Shown here: positions 1 through 5,805 of the stretch, in pieces
Layout: every line of letters starts with the position of its first letter
Numbering within the stretch: the stretch's first letter is position 1
Assembly: GCA_020723545.1 (NCBI GenBank)
Contig: DYIS01000096.1
Coordinates: 1 to 8,176 of the forward strand
From: Ktedonobacter racemifer
GTDB lineage: Bacteria > Chloroflexota > DTOL01 > JACQYG01
Length of the DNA stretch: 8,176 nt
Direction: 5' to 3'
Position numbers and translations under genes: made by a program
The notes under the pieces: model-generated
What the model was told of the DNA's origin: nothing
The model's database searches: none
What the model saw: the letters and a program-made list of their open reading frames with translations, nothing else

Positions 1-216
1 TTAAAGCCAACCAATCCCAAGCTGCGGGCCCGGGCCAGGCGGATGATCCAGATCGTGGCGGGCGTGAGCGCCGAGGACGCCGCCCGAGCCTTAAAAGAGG
101 CTGACGACGAGGTGAAAGTGGCCCTGGTGATGCTACTCGGCCATGCCGATGCTCATCAAGCCAGGGAACGGCTCCGCCAGGCCCAGGGAGTCGTGCGCCG
201 GGCCATCTCCCCTTAG
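1..216 (+). CDS. murQ: N-acetylmuramic acid 6-phosphate etherase, C-terminal end (partial)
   Basis: The window opens inside this gene; frame 1 reads 71 codons to a TAG at 214-216. The visible protein begins with LKPTNPKLRARARRMIQIVAG and continues with an A-rich helical segment including DEVKVALVMLLGHADAHQARERL. This is the typical MurQ tail: a 'PTN.KL..RA..I' motif followed by a small three-helix, UBA-like domain with a 'vKvAivM' core. In the family, MurQ cleaves the lactyl ether of MurNAc-6-phosphate to give GlcNAc-6-phosphate and D-lactate in the cytoplasm during muropeptide recycling or MurNAc catabolism. The SIS domain and catalytic residues lie upstream of the window and cannot be checked. 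Nothing here links it to the next gene, which starts 354 bases later in DNA of different composition. The family assignment is from recognised motifs only. Confidence 0.85.
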   Translation, partial: LKPTNPKLRARARRMIQIVAGVSAEDAARALKEADDEVKVALVMLLGHADAHQARERLRQAQGVVRRAISP

Positions 217-380
217 CAGATAGCAGCTAGCCGCTCCCTGCTAGCGAAGTTTCTGCCAGACACCTGGTACACCTTCCAGAATGTAGGGCAGGGTTGGCTG
301 CGGTGGTGATGGGCCAGCCCGGCAAGGGCACGTAGCGTCCTTGGCGGTGTCTGTCCTGGATCTGCCAGACCAATAGAGCA

Positions 381-420
381 GCCTACCTGCCATGCCACAA
401 CACGATAGCGGCAGGTAGGC
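381..420. repeat. Perfect 11-bp inverted repeat with 18-base loop
   Basis: GCCTACCTGCC at 381-391 is the exact reverse complement of GGCAGGTAGGC at 410-420, separated by 18 bases. As RNA this is a stable stem-loop. As DNA it is a dyad large enough for a protein-binding site or a mobile-element end. The bases after it are not T-rich, so it is not a standard intrinsic terminator. It lies 150 bases before the methyltransferase start, so a role in that gene's regulation is only a possibility. Confidence 0.7.
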
Positions 421-533
421 CACTCGGATTGTTGGGGTGAACGAATGTATCGCCTGTTGGAGCAGTGTTCGGTCCTAGATGGCGTGTGCATGTCGTGGCC
501 AACCTGCCCTACGAGACCTTCAGCCAATCGTTT

Positions 534-568
534 GTTAATGACATTACAACGCCGTGAGGTGAATTAAC
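534..568. repeat. 6-bp inverted repeat bracketing the methyltransferase ribosome-binding site
   Basis: GTTAAT at 534-539 and ATTAAC at 563-568 are exact reverse complements. They flank 23 bases that include the Shine-Dalgarno sequence at 556-562. The right arm ends two bases before the ATG at 571. This could be an operator-like dyad or a weak structure around the initiation region. A 6-bp AT-rich pair can also occur by chance, so the call is tentative. Confidence 0.25.
556..562 (+). promoter_or_regulatory. Ribosome-binding site of the methyltransferase gene
   Basis: GAGGTGA is a seven-base match to the anti-Shine-Dalgarno complement and lies eight bases before the ATG at 571. Its strength and spacing fix the start codon of the methyltransferase. 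Confidence 0.75.
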
Positions 569-570
569 TA

Positions 571-1272
571 ATGGATCGCAATGAGTCAATAAGTCAAAAA
601 AGCTGGAATGATATATATTTGAAGGAAACGGAAAGGGTCGAGTGCGCACTCGAAGTGGATGAGGATATACCGTGGATAACAGACCTGTTTAAAGAACGTA
701 ATGTGAGGAGGATCCTCGATTTAGGGTATGGTGCAGGAAGGCATACCGTCTACCTAGCGCAGAAAGGCTTCGATGTGTATGGAATTGATATATCTGAAGA
801 AGGAACAAAAAAGGCAAAACAACGATTAGCTGAGATGCATCTTCATGCTAGCCTCACGGTAGGCTTAATAACCAGCTCATTGCCATATCCTGATAATTCT
901 TTCGATGCCGTAATTAGTACCAGAACGATCTATCATGCAAAAATCGAAATAATTCGACAAGTAATCAAAGAAGTAAGAAGAGTATTGAAACCCCATGGAT
1001 TGGTTTTTGTTACAGTTCGTAAGGTAAACCTCAAAAAGAGAGATTCGCGCTCCAAAGAAATAGCTCCAAGGACTTATGTACCACTGGAAGGGAGGGAGAA
1101 AGGAGTAATACACTACTTTTTCAACAAAGAAATACTTACAAGAGAGTTTAAAGATTTCGAGATTTGTAACATAGGGGTAGATAGTGATGGGGGTTATTAT
1201 TGCCTTCTTGGAGAGTTAGGAAATGAGAGTCATTGGCGATCCGCCCCGGTGGACTTGCGGCGGCCAATGTGA
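571..1272 (+). CDS. Class I SAM-dependent methyltransferase (Methyltransf_11-like), probably horizontally acquired
   Basis: This 233-residue soluble protein has a Rossmann-type methyltransferase fold. Motif I is ILDLGYGAGRH at about residues 48-58, with D50-x-G52-x-G54-x-G56 intact. The acidic end of strand 2 is in VYGIDIS (D73). PDNSFDAVIS (about 107-116) is the motif IV-like strand, and VLKPHGLVFVTVRK (about 138-151) is the post-motif helix-strand. These bind S-adenosylmethionine; the methyl acceptor cannot be told from sequence. The gene is strikingly AT-rich (about 35-45% G+C by hand count, with many AAA, ATA and GAA codons) against roughly 60-68% on its right, which points to lateral transfer. 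The natural C-terminus may lie near YYCLLGELG (about 209-217). The remaining SHWRSAPVDLRRPM is encoded by GC-rich DNA that also holds a promoter, suggesting read-through into resident sequence. It is followed by the radical SAM operon, but the composition break and the promoter between them argue against a functional partnership. Confidence 0.85.
   Translation: MDRNESISQKSWNDIYLKETERVECALEVDEDIPWITDLFKERNVRRILDLGYGAGRHTVYLAQKGFDVYGIDISEEGTKKAKQRLAEMHLHASLTVGLITSSLPYPDNSFDAVISTRTIYHAKIEIIRQVIKEVRRVLKPHGLVFVTVRKVNLKKRDSRSKEIAPRTYVPLEGREKGVIHYFFNKEILTREFKDFEICNIGVDSDGGYYCLLGELGNESHWRSAPVDLRRPM
1231..1269. repeat. Imperfect hairpin at the 3' end of the methyltransferase gene
   Basis: CATTGGC at 1231-1237 pairs exactly with GCCAATG at 1263-1269. 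A further CCGC (1241-1244) pairs with GCGG (1257-1260) inside a small asymmetric internal loop. It ends immediately before the TGA stop at 1270-1272 and overlaps the -35 region of the downstream promoter. There is no T-tract, so it is not a classic terminator. It could be a protein-binding dyad, an RNA 3'-end stabiliser, or chance in GC-rich DNA. Confidence 0.4.
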
Positions 1273-1278
1273 TATACT
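1250..1278 (+). promoter_or_regulatory. Sigma-70-type promoter for the radical SAM/glycosyltransferase/flippase operon
   Basis: A -35-like TGGACT (1250-1255, four of six matches to TTGACA) is followed by a 17-base spacer and a -10 element TATACT (1273-1278). An extended -10 TGA precedes the hexamer at 1270-1272. Transcription would start near 1284-1286. The -10 overlaps the stop codon of the methyltransferase, so the promoter is embedded in the end of that gene. It is the only convincing promoter before the operon, and there is no room for another after the terminator at 1319-1350. Confidence 0.55.
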
Positions 1279-1318
1279 CCCGGTGTTCCGCCTGGCACCA
1301 CAACAGCCCAAGGGATAT

Positions 1319-1350
1319 CCCCTGTGAGGCCTCGCTTCCAGGGGTTTTTT
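1319..1350 (+). terminator. Intrinsic terminator in the operon leader (possible attenuator)
   Basis: CCCCTG (1319-1324) pairs with CAGGGG (1339-1344). After a single bulged T at 1325 the stem continues as GAGGC (1326-1330) with GCTTC (1334-1338, one G-T wobble) around a three-base loop. Six T residues follow directly (1345-1350). This eleven-pair, GC-rich stem plus T-run is a textbook Rho-independent terminator. It could end transcripts of the upstream methyltransferase. However, the downstream start codon lies only 18 bases past the T-run, so transcripts of the next operon must pass it. Competing pairings are possible: CCTGG (1291-1295) with CCAGG (1338-1342), and AGGG (1311-1314) with CCCT (1320-1323). 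This suggests an attenuator, but no known riboswitch class was recognised. Confidence 0.75.
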
Positions 1351-1356
1351 CTCGAT

Positions 1357-1362
1357 AGAGGG
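1357..1362 (+). promoter_or_regulatory. Ribosome-binding site deciding a TTG start for the radical SAM gene
   Basis: AGAGGG lies six bases before a TTG at 1369. Initiation there gives the N-terminus MRVLLITPKSK, which is typical of B12-binding radical SAM proteins. An in-frame GTG at 1324 would place the terminator hairpin inside the coding region and add 15 residues unlike the family. Confidence 0.6.
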
Positions 1363-1368
1363 TACACG

Positions 1369-2829
1369 TTGCGGGTACTATTGATCACCCCCAAGTCCAA
1401 ATTGCCCATTGATGTGCGGACCACACCCTCCCTGGGCCTGGCCTACATCGGTGCCGTCTCCGAGCAGCGCGGCGACCAGGTTCGCCTGCTGGACATGAAC
1501 GTAGATGACACGCCTCTAGCCCAGGCCCTGGAGCCAACGCCAGCCATCGTCGGCCTCACGGCCAACACCTCTCAGATCAAGGCGGCATGGCGGGCGGCCC
1601 AGGAGATAAAGGCGCTCAAGGACGTGCCGGTGGTCCTGGGAGGGCCTCATCCCACCGTGCTGCCGCAAGAGAGCCTGGAAAAGCCCTTCGTCGACGTAGT
1701 GGTGCGAGGCGAGGGGGAGGCGACCTGGAGAGAGCTCTGTGAGCTACTGGAAGTCCGGGGAGGTGACCGGTGGAAACAGGACCTGGCCTCGGTGCCGGGG
1801 CTATCTTTTCAAAAAGGGGGCGTCGTCGTCCACAATCCAGACCGCCCCCTGATCACCGACCTGGACAATTTGCCGTTCCCGGCCTACCATCTCTTCCAGA
1901 TCGACCGCTACACCAGCCTGCAGCCGGCCATCGACAACCCCCAGGAGAATACCCCCAGCTACAGCATCATGACCTCCCGGGGCTGCCCCTATCGCTGCCA
2001 CTATTGCTCGCAGTCCATCTTCCCGGCCCGGTGGCGGGCCCGCTCGCCGGAGAACGTGTTGGCCGAGTGGAGATGGCTGGTGGAGGAGAGGTGTGCCCGG
2101 GAGATCGGTGTCCTGGACGACTCCTTCAACATCGACCGCAAACGGGTCCGGGCCATCTGCGACGGGCTTATCTCCGCCGGGCTCAACCGGGTGCCCTGGA
2201 TCCTTATCAACGGCATCCGGGCTAACCTGGCGGACGAGGAATCCCTGGCCCAGATGAAGAGGGCGGGGCTGAAGCGCACGGCCTTCGGGGTGGAGAGCGG
2301 CGACCAGGTCATCCTGAACAGCATAGATAAGCACCTGAAGCTGGAAGAGGTAGAGGCGGCATTCAAAGCGGCGAGAAAGTTGGGCCTGGAAACCATCGGC
2401 TTCTTCATGATCGGGCTGCCTGGGGAAACGGAGGCAACCATGGACGAGACCATCAAGTTGGCCTGCAAGTTGGACCCGGTGGTGGCCAACTTCTCCATGA
2501 CCACGCCCTTCCCGGGCACCGTGCTTTACGAGCAGGTGAAGGCCAATGGCCGGTTCTTGATGGACGACTGGGATGACTTCGTCTTCTTCGAGGGCAAGGC
2601 CCGTTATGAGATGGACGGCCTCACCGCGGAGCTTCAAGAGCGCAAGTGGCGGGAGGCCTATCGCCGGTTTTACCTCCGGCCCCATCGCCTCTGGCGCACC
2701 CTGGCCCGAAAGGACACCTGGCTCAACCTGCCCCGAGTCCTTCGCATGGGGGCGCGGCTGGTGCTGCCCAAGGGGTGGTTGGAAACTGAGAGACGCGGTA
2801 AGCAGTTAGAAGGGGAGCCATGCAACTGA
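1369..2829 (+). CDS. B12-binding-domain radical SAM protein (BchE/HpnJ-like)
   Basis: This 486-residue protein has two parts. The N-terminal 130 or so residues form a Rossmann-like cobalamin-binding domain (MRVLLITPKSK, SLGLAYIGAV, GLTANTSQIKAAW, VVLGGPHPTVLP), without the DxHxxG motif of base-off B12 proteins. The radical SAM core follows, with SRGCPYRCHYC carrying the CX3CX2C iron-sulfur ligands at C206, C210 and C213. Further core segments are FGVESGDQVILNSIDK and GFFMIGLPGETEATMDETI. In this family the cluster reduces SAM to a 5'-deoxyadenosyl radical, and members modify lipids, tetrapyrroles or antibiotics, often by methylation or ring rearrangement. The substrate here is unknown. A TTG start at 1369 is preferred for its RBS, family N-terminus and position after the terminator. 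The stop overlaps the next gene by ten bases, and the two downstream genes suggest a membrane-lipid or glycan substrate. The radical SAM assignment is certain; the subfamily is inferred. Confidence 0.88.
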   Translation: MRVLLITPKSKLPIDVRTTPSLGLAYIGAVSEQRGDQVRLLDMNVDDTPLAQALEPTPAIVGLTANTSQIKAAWRAAQEIKALKDVPVVLGGPHPTVLPQESLEKPFVDVVVRGEGEATWRELCELLEVRGGDRWKQDLASVPGLSFQKGGVVVHNPDRPLITDLDNLPFPAYHLFQIDRYTSLQPAIDNPQENTPSYSIMTSRGCPYRCHYCSQSIFPARWRARSPENVLAEWRWLVEERCAREIGVLDDSFNIDRKRVRAICDGLISAGLNRVPWILINGIRANLADEESLAQMKRAGLKRTAFGVESGDQVILNSIDKHLKLEEVEAAFKAARKLGLETIGFFMIGLPGETEATMDETIKLACKLDPVVANFSMTTPFPGTVLYEQVKANGRFLMDDWDDFVFFEGKARYEMDGLTAELQERKWREAYRRFYLRPHRLWRTLARKDTWLNLPRVLRMGARLVLPKGWLETERRGKQLEGEPCN

Positions 2830-3749
2830 AATGCAGCGTGGGGGTGACCGCTCACAACGAGGAGGCGAACATCGGCAAGCTCCTGGAGGCATTGCTGGGC
2901 CAGGAACTGCACTGCGTGGAGATCACCGAGATCATTGTGGTGGCCTCGGGTTGCACCGACAACACCGTGCCGGTGATCCGCGAGTACCAGGGCAAAGATC
3001 GCCGGATTCAGCTCATCGTGCAGGAGCGCCGGGAGGGCAAGCCTGCAGCAGTTAACCTCATTCTTAAGGCAGCGAAAGAGGAGATCTGCGTCCTGGAGAG
3101 CGGCGACACCCTGCCCGGGCCCGGCACCATTGAACACCTGGTATTGCCCTTCACTGATCCCAAGGTGGGCATGACGGGGGCCCAGAAAATACCGGTGAAC
3201 GCGCCCTCGGACGTGGTGGGATACATGTCGCACCTGCGGCTCAGGCTGGAGCACCAGCTCAGCCTGGAGATCCCCCGCCTGGGCGAGCTCATTGCCTTTC
3301 GGAAGGTGCTGGACGAGATCCCGCCCGACGTGGCCATGGACGAGGCCTTCGTGGAGGCCCTGGTGATCAAGAGGGGCCTGGAGGTGCGCTATGCACCGGA
3401 GGCGGTGGTGTACAACATGGGCCCGACGACTATAGGTGATTGGATTCGGCAGCGACGACGCAACTATGCCGGGCACCTGCACCTGCGGCGCAAGTACGGC
3501 TACCGGGTTTCCAGCCTGGACAATGCGAAGGTGATCAGGATAGCCCTGGAAGAGCTGGCCGGGGCCCTTCGGATCATCCTCTACCTCTTCTGGGTGGGCT
3601 CGATGGAGTTTCTCTCGCGTATGCTGGGGGCCTACGACTACTATATAAGAAGGGAAAAGCACGTGGTCTGGGACATGGCCTGGACCACCAAAGAGGTTGA
3701 CGTGACGGGGGTTGACAAGCCAGAGCAATCAAAGAGGGGCGGCCCTTGA
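2820..3749 (+). CDS. Family 2 glycosyltransferase
   Basis: This 309-residue GT-A fold protein starts at ATG 2820, ten bases inside the end of the radical SAM gene, with AAGGGGAG just before it. The N-terminal nucleotide-sugar region has SVGVTAHNEEANIGKLLEAL (6-25) and EIIVVASGCTDNT (37-49). EGKPAAVN (72-79) is the usual region after the first domain. Where most GT2 enzymes have a DxD metal site there is LESGD (92-96). The likely catalytic base motif is MDEAF (D174/E175), and QRRRNYAG (211-218) fits the Q/RxxRW-like acceptor motif. A hydrophobic stretch near the C-terminus (ALRIILYLFWVGSMEF) may dock it on the membrane. GT2 enzymes transfer a sugar from a nucleotide donor; neither donor nor acceptor can be read here. 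Overlap on both sides with membrane-related neighbours suggests a lipid or polyprenol acceptor. HpnI-like hopanoid glycosyltransferase is one possibility, not established. Confidence 0.85.
   Translation: MQLKCSVGVTAHNEEANIGKLLEALLGQELHCVEITEIIVVASGCTDNTVPVIREYQGKDRRIQLIVQERREGKPAAVNLILKAAKEEICVLESGDTLPGPGTIEHLVLPFTDPKVGMTGAQKIPVNAPSDVVGYMSHLRLRLEHQLSLEIPRLGELIAFRKVLDEIPPDVAMDEAFVEALVIKRGLEVRYAPEAVVYNMGPTTIGDWIRQRRRNYAGHLHLRRKYGYRVSSLDNAKVIRIALEELAGALRIILYLFWVGSMEFLSRMLGAYDYYIRREKHVVWDMAWTTKEVDVTGVDKPEQSKRGGP
3731..3738 (+). promoter_or_regulatory. Ribosome-binding site for a TTG start overlapping a stop codon
   Basis: AAAGAGGG at 3731-3738 lies seven bases before the TTG at 3746-3748. That TTG shares bases with the TGA stop of the glycosyltransferase (3747-3749), a TTGA four-base junction that favours translational coupling. 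The start fits the membrane protein's N-terminus, with a short basic lead (MRGRLFTLVK) before the first membrane segment. Confidence 0.6.
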
Positions 3750-4708
3750 GAGGAAGGCTTTTCACCCTGGTCAAGATCGCGGTGAGCCTGGGGCTCATTG
3801 TATACCTTTTGGGCGTAAATTTTCCAAGAATCTGGGAGCTCGTTTCCAACGCCAACCCTTTCTACCTCCTGCTGGCCCTTTTGCTCTACCTGGCTGCCAT
3901 CACCGTGGGCAATCTCAAGTGGCAGATACTTCTGGAAGCCCAGGAACTCCGGGTGCCCTTCCTCTCTCTGTTGGCCTTCACCTTCGTGGGATTATTCTTC
4001 GGCAACGTTCTTCCCTCGAATGTGGGCAGCGACGTGGTGCGGGCCTATGACCTGGCCAGGCATACCGCTGAGCCGGAGAAGGCCGCCATCTCGGTGCTCG
4101 TGGACCGGCTGGTAGGGCTTTTGGCCTTCTTCGCCGCCGCCCTGGTCATGGCGCTCCTGGCCATGTTCGTGGTGGGCGCTGACGTGGGGCTGGATCAGGT
4201 CGTGGTGGCGATCACCCTGGCCTTTGGGGTCCTGCTCTTGGGCTTTTCGCTCTTGCTCTCCCGGCGGCTGACCAGGCGTGGCGCTTTCATCTTCGATCTG
4301 CCGGTGCTGGCGGCCTTCAAGCCCACGGCTAAGCGGGTGTTCTACGCCCTACAGGTTTACCGGCGGAGCTACTCTGCCCTCTTCCAGGGCTTGCTCATCT
4401 CCATCTCAGTTGTGGCGATAACCAGCTTAGTGCAGTATGCCATCTCAGAGGCCCTGGGCCTGGGAGTATCGCCCTTTTATTTTTTCCTCTTCAATCCTCT
4501 CATCGCCTTCGTCCTGGTCGTCCCTATCTCGGTGAACGGCATCGGGCTCAAGGAGGCGGCCTTTGTCTTCTTCCTGGGGCTGGTGGGCGTCCCCCAGGCC
4601 TCGGCGGTGGCCATCTCATTGGTCCTCCACGCCGTTATCGTCCTCTCCAGCCTCCCTGGCGGCCTGATCTGGTGGCAAAAGCGGGAGCTGAAACCGGCCC
4701 AGGCATAG
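3746..4708 (+). CDS. Polytopic membrane protein of the LPG-synthase TM / flippase-like family (UPF0104)
   Basis: This 320-residue integral membrane protein has about eight or nine hydrophobic segments, near residues 7-24, 38-56, 72-90, 118-143, 151-171, 212-236, 242-262, 268-282 and 285-309. Family signatures are visible: GNVLPSNVGSDVVRAYDL (86-103), DRLVGLLAFF (120-129) and VPISVNGIGLKEAAFVFF (259-276). These match the lysylphosphatidylglycerol synthase transmembrane family, whose members include the MprF N-terminal flippase, archaeal AglD-like proteins and HpnL. There is no C-terminal aminoacyltransferase domain, so it is not a complete MprF. The usual inference is movement or binding of a lipid or lipid-linked glycan. 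It begins at TTG within the glycosyltransferase stop and ends the plus-strand operon. Only 20 bases separate its stop from the convergent DUF763 gene, and no terminator hairpin is evident between them. Confidence 0.85.
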   Translation: MRGRLFTLVKIAVSLGLIVYLLGVNFPRIWELVSNANPFYLLLALLLYLAAITVGNLKWQILLEAQELRVPFLSLLAFTFVGLFFGNVLPSNVGSDVVRAYDLARHTAEPEKAAISVLVDRLVGLLAFFAAALVMALLAMFVVGADVGLDQVVVAITLAFGVLLLGFSLLLSRRLTRRGAFIFDLPVLAAFKPTAKRVFYALQVYRRSYSALFQGLLISISVVAITSLVQYAISEALGLGVSPFYFFLFNPLIAFVLVVPISVNGIGLKEAAFVFFLGLVGVPQASAVAISLVLHAVIVLSSLPGGLIWWQKRELKPAQA

Positions 4709-4728
4709 AACCAGGCAGATTGCCCCCT

Positions 4729-5805
4729 CTATTTCTCCCCGGCGAAGCGGGCCAGGCGGCGGAAGGCGTCCAGTTGCTCGCGGTTGCCGAGCCTGGCAGC
4801 GGAGATGGCCCTCTTTAACAGCTCGATAGAGCGGTCGTAGTTTGTCCTGTCCACCGGGTAGGGATGGCCGTCCTTGCCGCCGTGGGCGAAGCTGAAGCGC
4901 ACCGGGTCCCGGAAGCTGGGGGCAGCACCGTAGACCAGATCGGAGATCAGGCTCAGGGCACGAATGGTCTTTGGGCCCACGCCTTCCAGGCTCAAAAGCG
5001 TTGCGAAGTCCTGGGGCTGGCGGTCATACGTTTTCAGGAAAACGGTGTAGAGCCGGTCGGGGTGTATCTCGGCCAGTTGAACCTCATGGTGGGCGGGCAG
5101 CGCGAGCTCCCGCATTTTCTTGAGCTCGGCGACCAGCGTCTCGGGCCTGGCATGAGAAACCGCCGTGGAGACCTCTCGGGCCGCCCGGCTCTCCTCCGCT
5201 ACCATGTTCAAAGGCCTTCCGGTACGATCACAGCAGAAGGCTGAATGAGGCTCGCACACGAAGTCGGTCACCTGCTCGCTCAACCAGTGATAGCGACGGG
5301 CGTAGCGGCTGGCCTCGTTCATCCCCTGCTGCACCACGGCCCAGGCGCCACCGGGGGTGAAGATAAAAGCATGGTGATAGATCTGATACCCATCCTGCAA
5401 GGCCGCCGAGTCCACCTTGGCCGCCATCTTGCTGGCATAGACCAGGCGCTGGGGGTCCACTGTTAACTGTTCTCCCACGCGCATGATCTCCAGGGGGGTC
5501 TGCCGGGAGGTGCCGCCCTTGCCGCCGGCCACATAGAGGCCCAGGTCCTTCTCCAACCCCTTGACGCCCTCCTTCAGGGCGCCGCAGACGGTGGTGGTGA
5601 CGCCGCTGGAGTGCCAGTCAAAGCCCAGGACGCAGCCGAAGGCCTGGAACCAGAAGGGATCCGCGAGCTTTCGCAGCATCTCCTCCGGCCCCAGGTCGCT
5701 GACGATGACGATGGTGATCTCCCGGGCCAGTTCCTTCATTCGCTGAAAGAGCCAGCGGGGCGCCTTGCCGTAGTGCAAAGGGAGATTGGCTACACCGGTG
5801 CGCAT
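4729..5805 (-). CDS. DUF763 (COG1415) protein of unknown function with an HhH-like motif
   Basis: This 358-residue protein is recognisable as DUF763 from its start MRTGVANLPLHYGKAPRWLF, PFWFQAFGCVLGFDWHSSGVTT (50-71) and YVAGGKGGTSRQTP (91-104). The C-terminal FSFAHGGKDGHPYPVDRTNYD (304-324) is also typical. LLSLEGVGPKTIRALSLISDL (270-290) resembles a helix-hairpin-helix DNA-binding motif. Conserved H, D, E and C residues such as DWHSSG and EPHSAFCC could form a metal or catalytic site, but no mechanism is established from sequence. The ATG at 5803-5805 overlaps the end of the upstream radical SAM gene by 16 bases and has an AGGA about eight bases before it, so it is the third gene of a uvrB operon. 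That neighbour plus the HhH-like motif suggests a role in DNA handling, which is inference. It is the last gene and runs toward the plus-strand operon. Confidence 0.85.
   Translation of the reverse strand: MRTGVANLPLHYGKAPRWLFQRMKELAREITIVIVSDLGPEEMLRKLADPFWFQAFGCVLGFDWHSSGVTTTVCGALKEGVKGLEKDLGLYVAGGKGGTSRQTPLEIMRVGEQLTVDPQRLVYASKMAAKVDSAALQDGYQIYHHAFIFTPGGAWAVVQQGMNEASRYARRYHWLSEQVTDFVCEPHSAFCCDRTGRPLNMVAEESRAAREVSTAVSHARPETLVAELKKMRELALPAHHEVQLAEIHPDRLYTVFLKTYDRQPQDFATLLSLEGVGPKTIRALSLISDLVYGAAPSFRDPVRFSFAHGGKDGHPYPVDRTNYDRSIELLKRAISAARLGNREQLDAFRRLARFAGEK

Larger units (their letters stand above)
217..570. other. Intergenic region without a convincing gene
   Basis: This 354-base gap separates murQ from the low-GC methyltransferase. 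Frames on both strands are short or interrupted, and none gives a protein I recognise, so I call no gene. It contains small repeats: a 6-bp inverted pair TAGCAG/CTGCTA (221-226 and 238-243) just after the murQ stop with no T-tract; the 10-mer TCTGCCAGAC twice in direct orientation (252-261 and 361-370); and a perfect 11-bp inverted repeat at 381-420, listed separately. Composition is intermediate between the GC-rich resident DNA and the AT-richer gene that follows. It may hold the left junction of a transferred segment, or decayed mobile DNA, but no element ends or transposase motifs are visible. No convincing sigma-70 promoter for the downstream gene was found. Confidence 0.6.

Noticed and set aside
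213..527. 104- and 60-codon minus-strand frames in the gap after murQ
   Set aside because: No recognisable domain, no convincing RBS, and overlap with the inverted repeat. They are not supported as genes.
1255..1278. Alternative -35 TTGCGG (1255-1260) with the same -10
   Set aside because: The spacer would be only 12 bases, too short. TGGACT at 1250-1255 gives 17.
1285..1350. Known riboswitch or T-box in the operon leader
   Set aside because: I could not match conserved cores of the fluoride, preQ1, SAM, TPP or cobalamin classes, and the leader is too short for a T-box or a cobalamin riboswitch.
1324..1368. Longer version of the radical SAM protein starting at GTG 1324
   Set aside because: It would place most of the terminator hairpin and T-run inside the coding sequence and add 15 residues unlike the family. 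TTG 1369 has a better RBS and gives the standard MRVLLITP start.
1801..2685. 294-codon open frame on the minus strand
   Set aside because: It lies wholly antisense to the radical SAM gene in GC-rich DNA, has no recognisable motifs, and is a shadow frame of low stop density.
2670..3728. 352-codon open frame on the minus strand
   Set aside because: It is antisense to the glycosyltransferase, rich in H, P, Q and V without family signatures; a GC-driven shadow.
4709..4728. Bidirectional terminator between the convergent operons
   Set aside because: The 20-base gap has no clear inverted repeat with T-tracts. Termination there, if any, is not visible.
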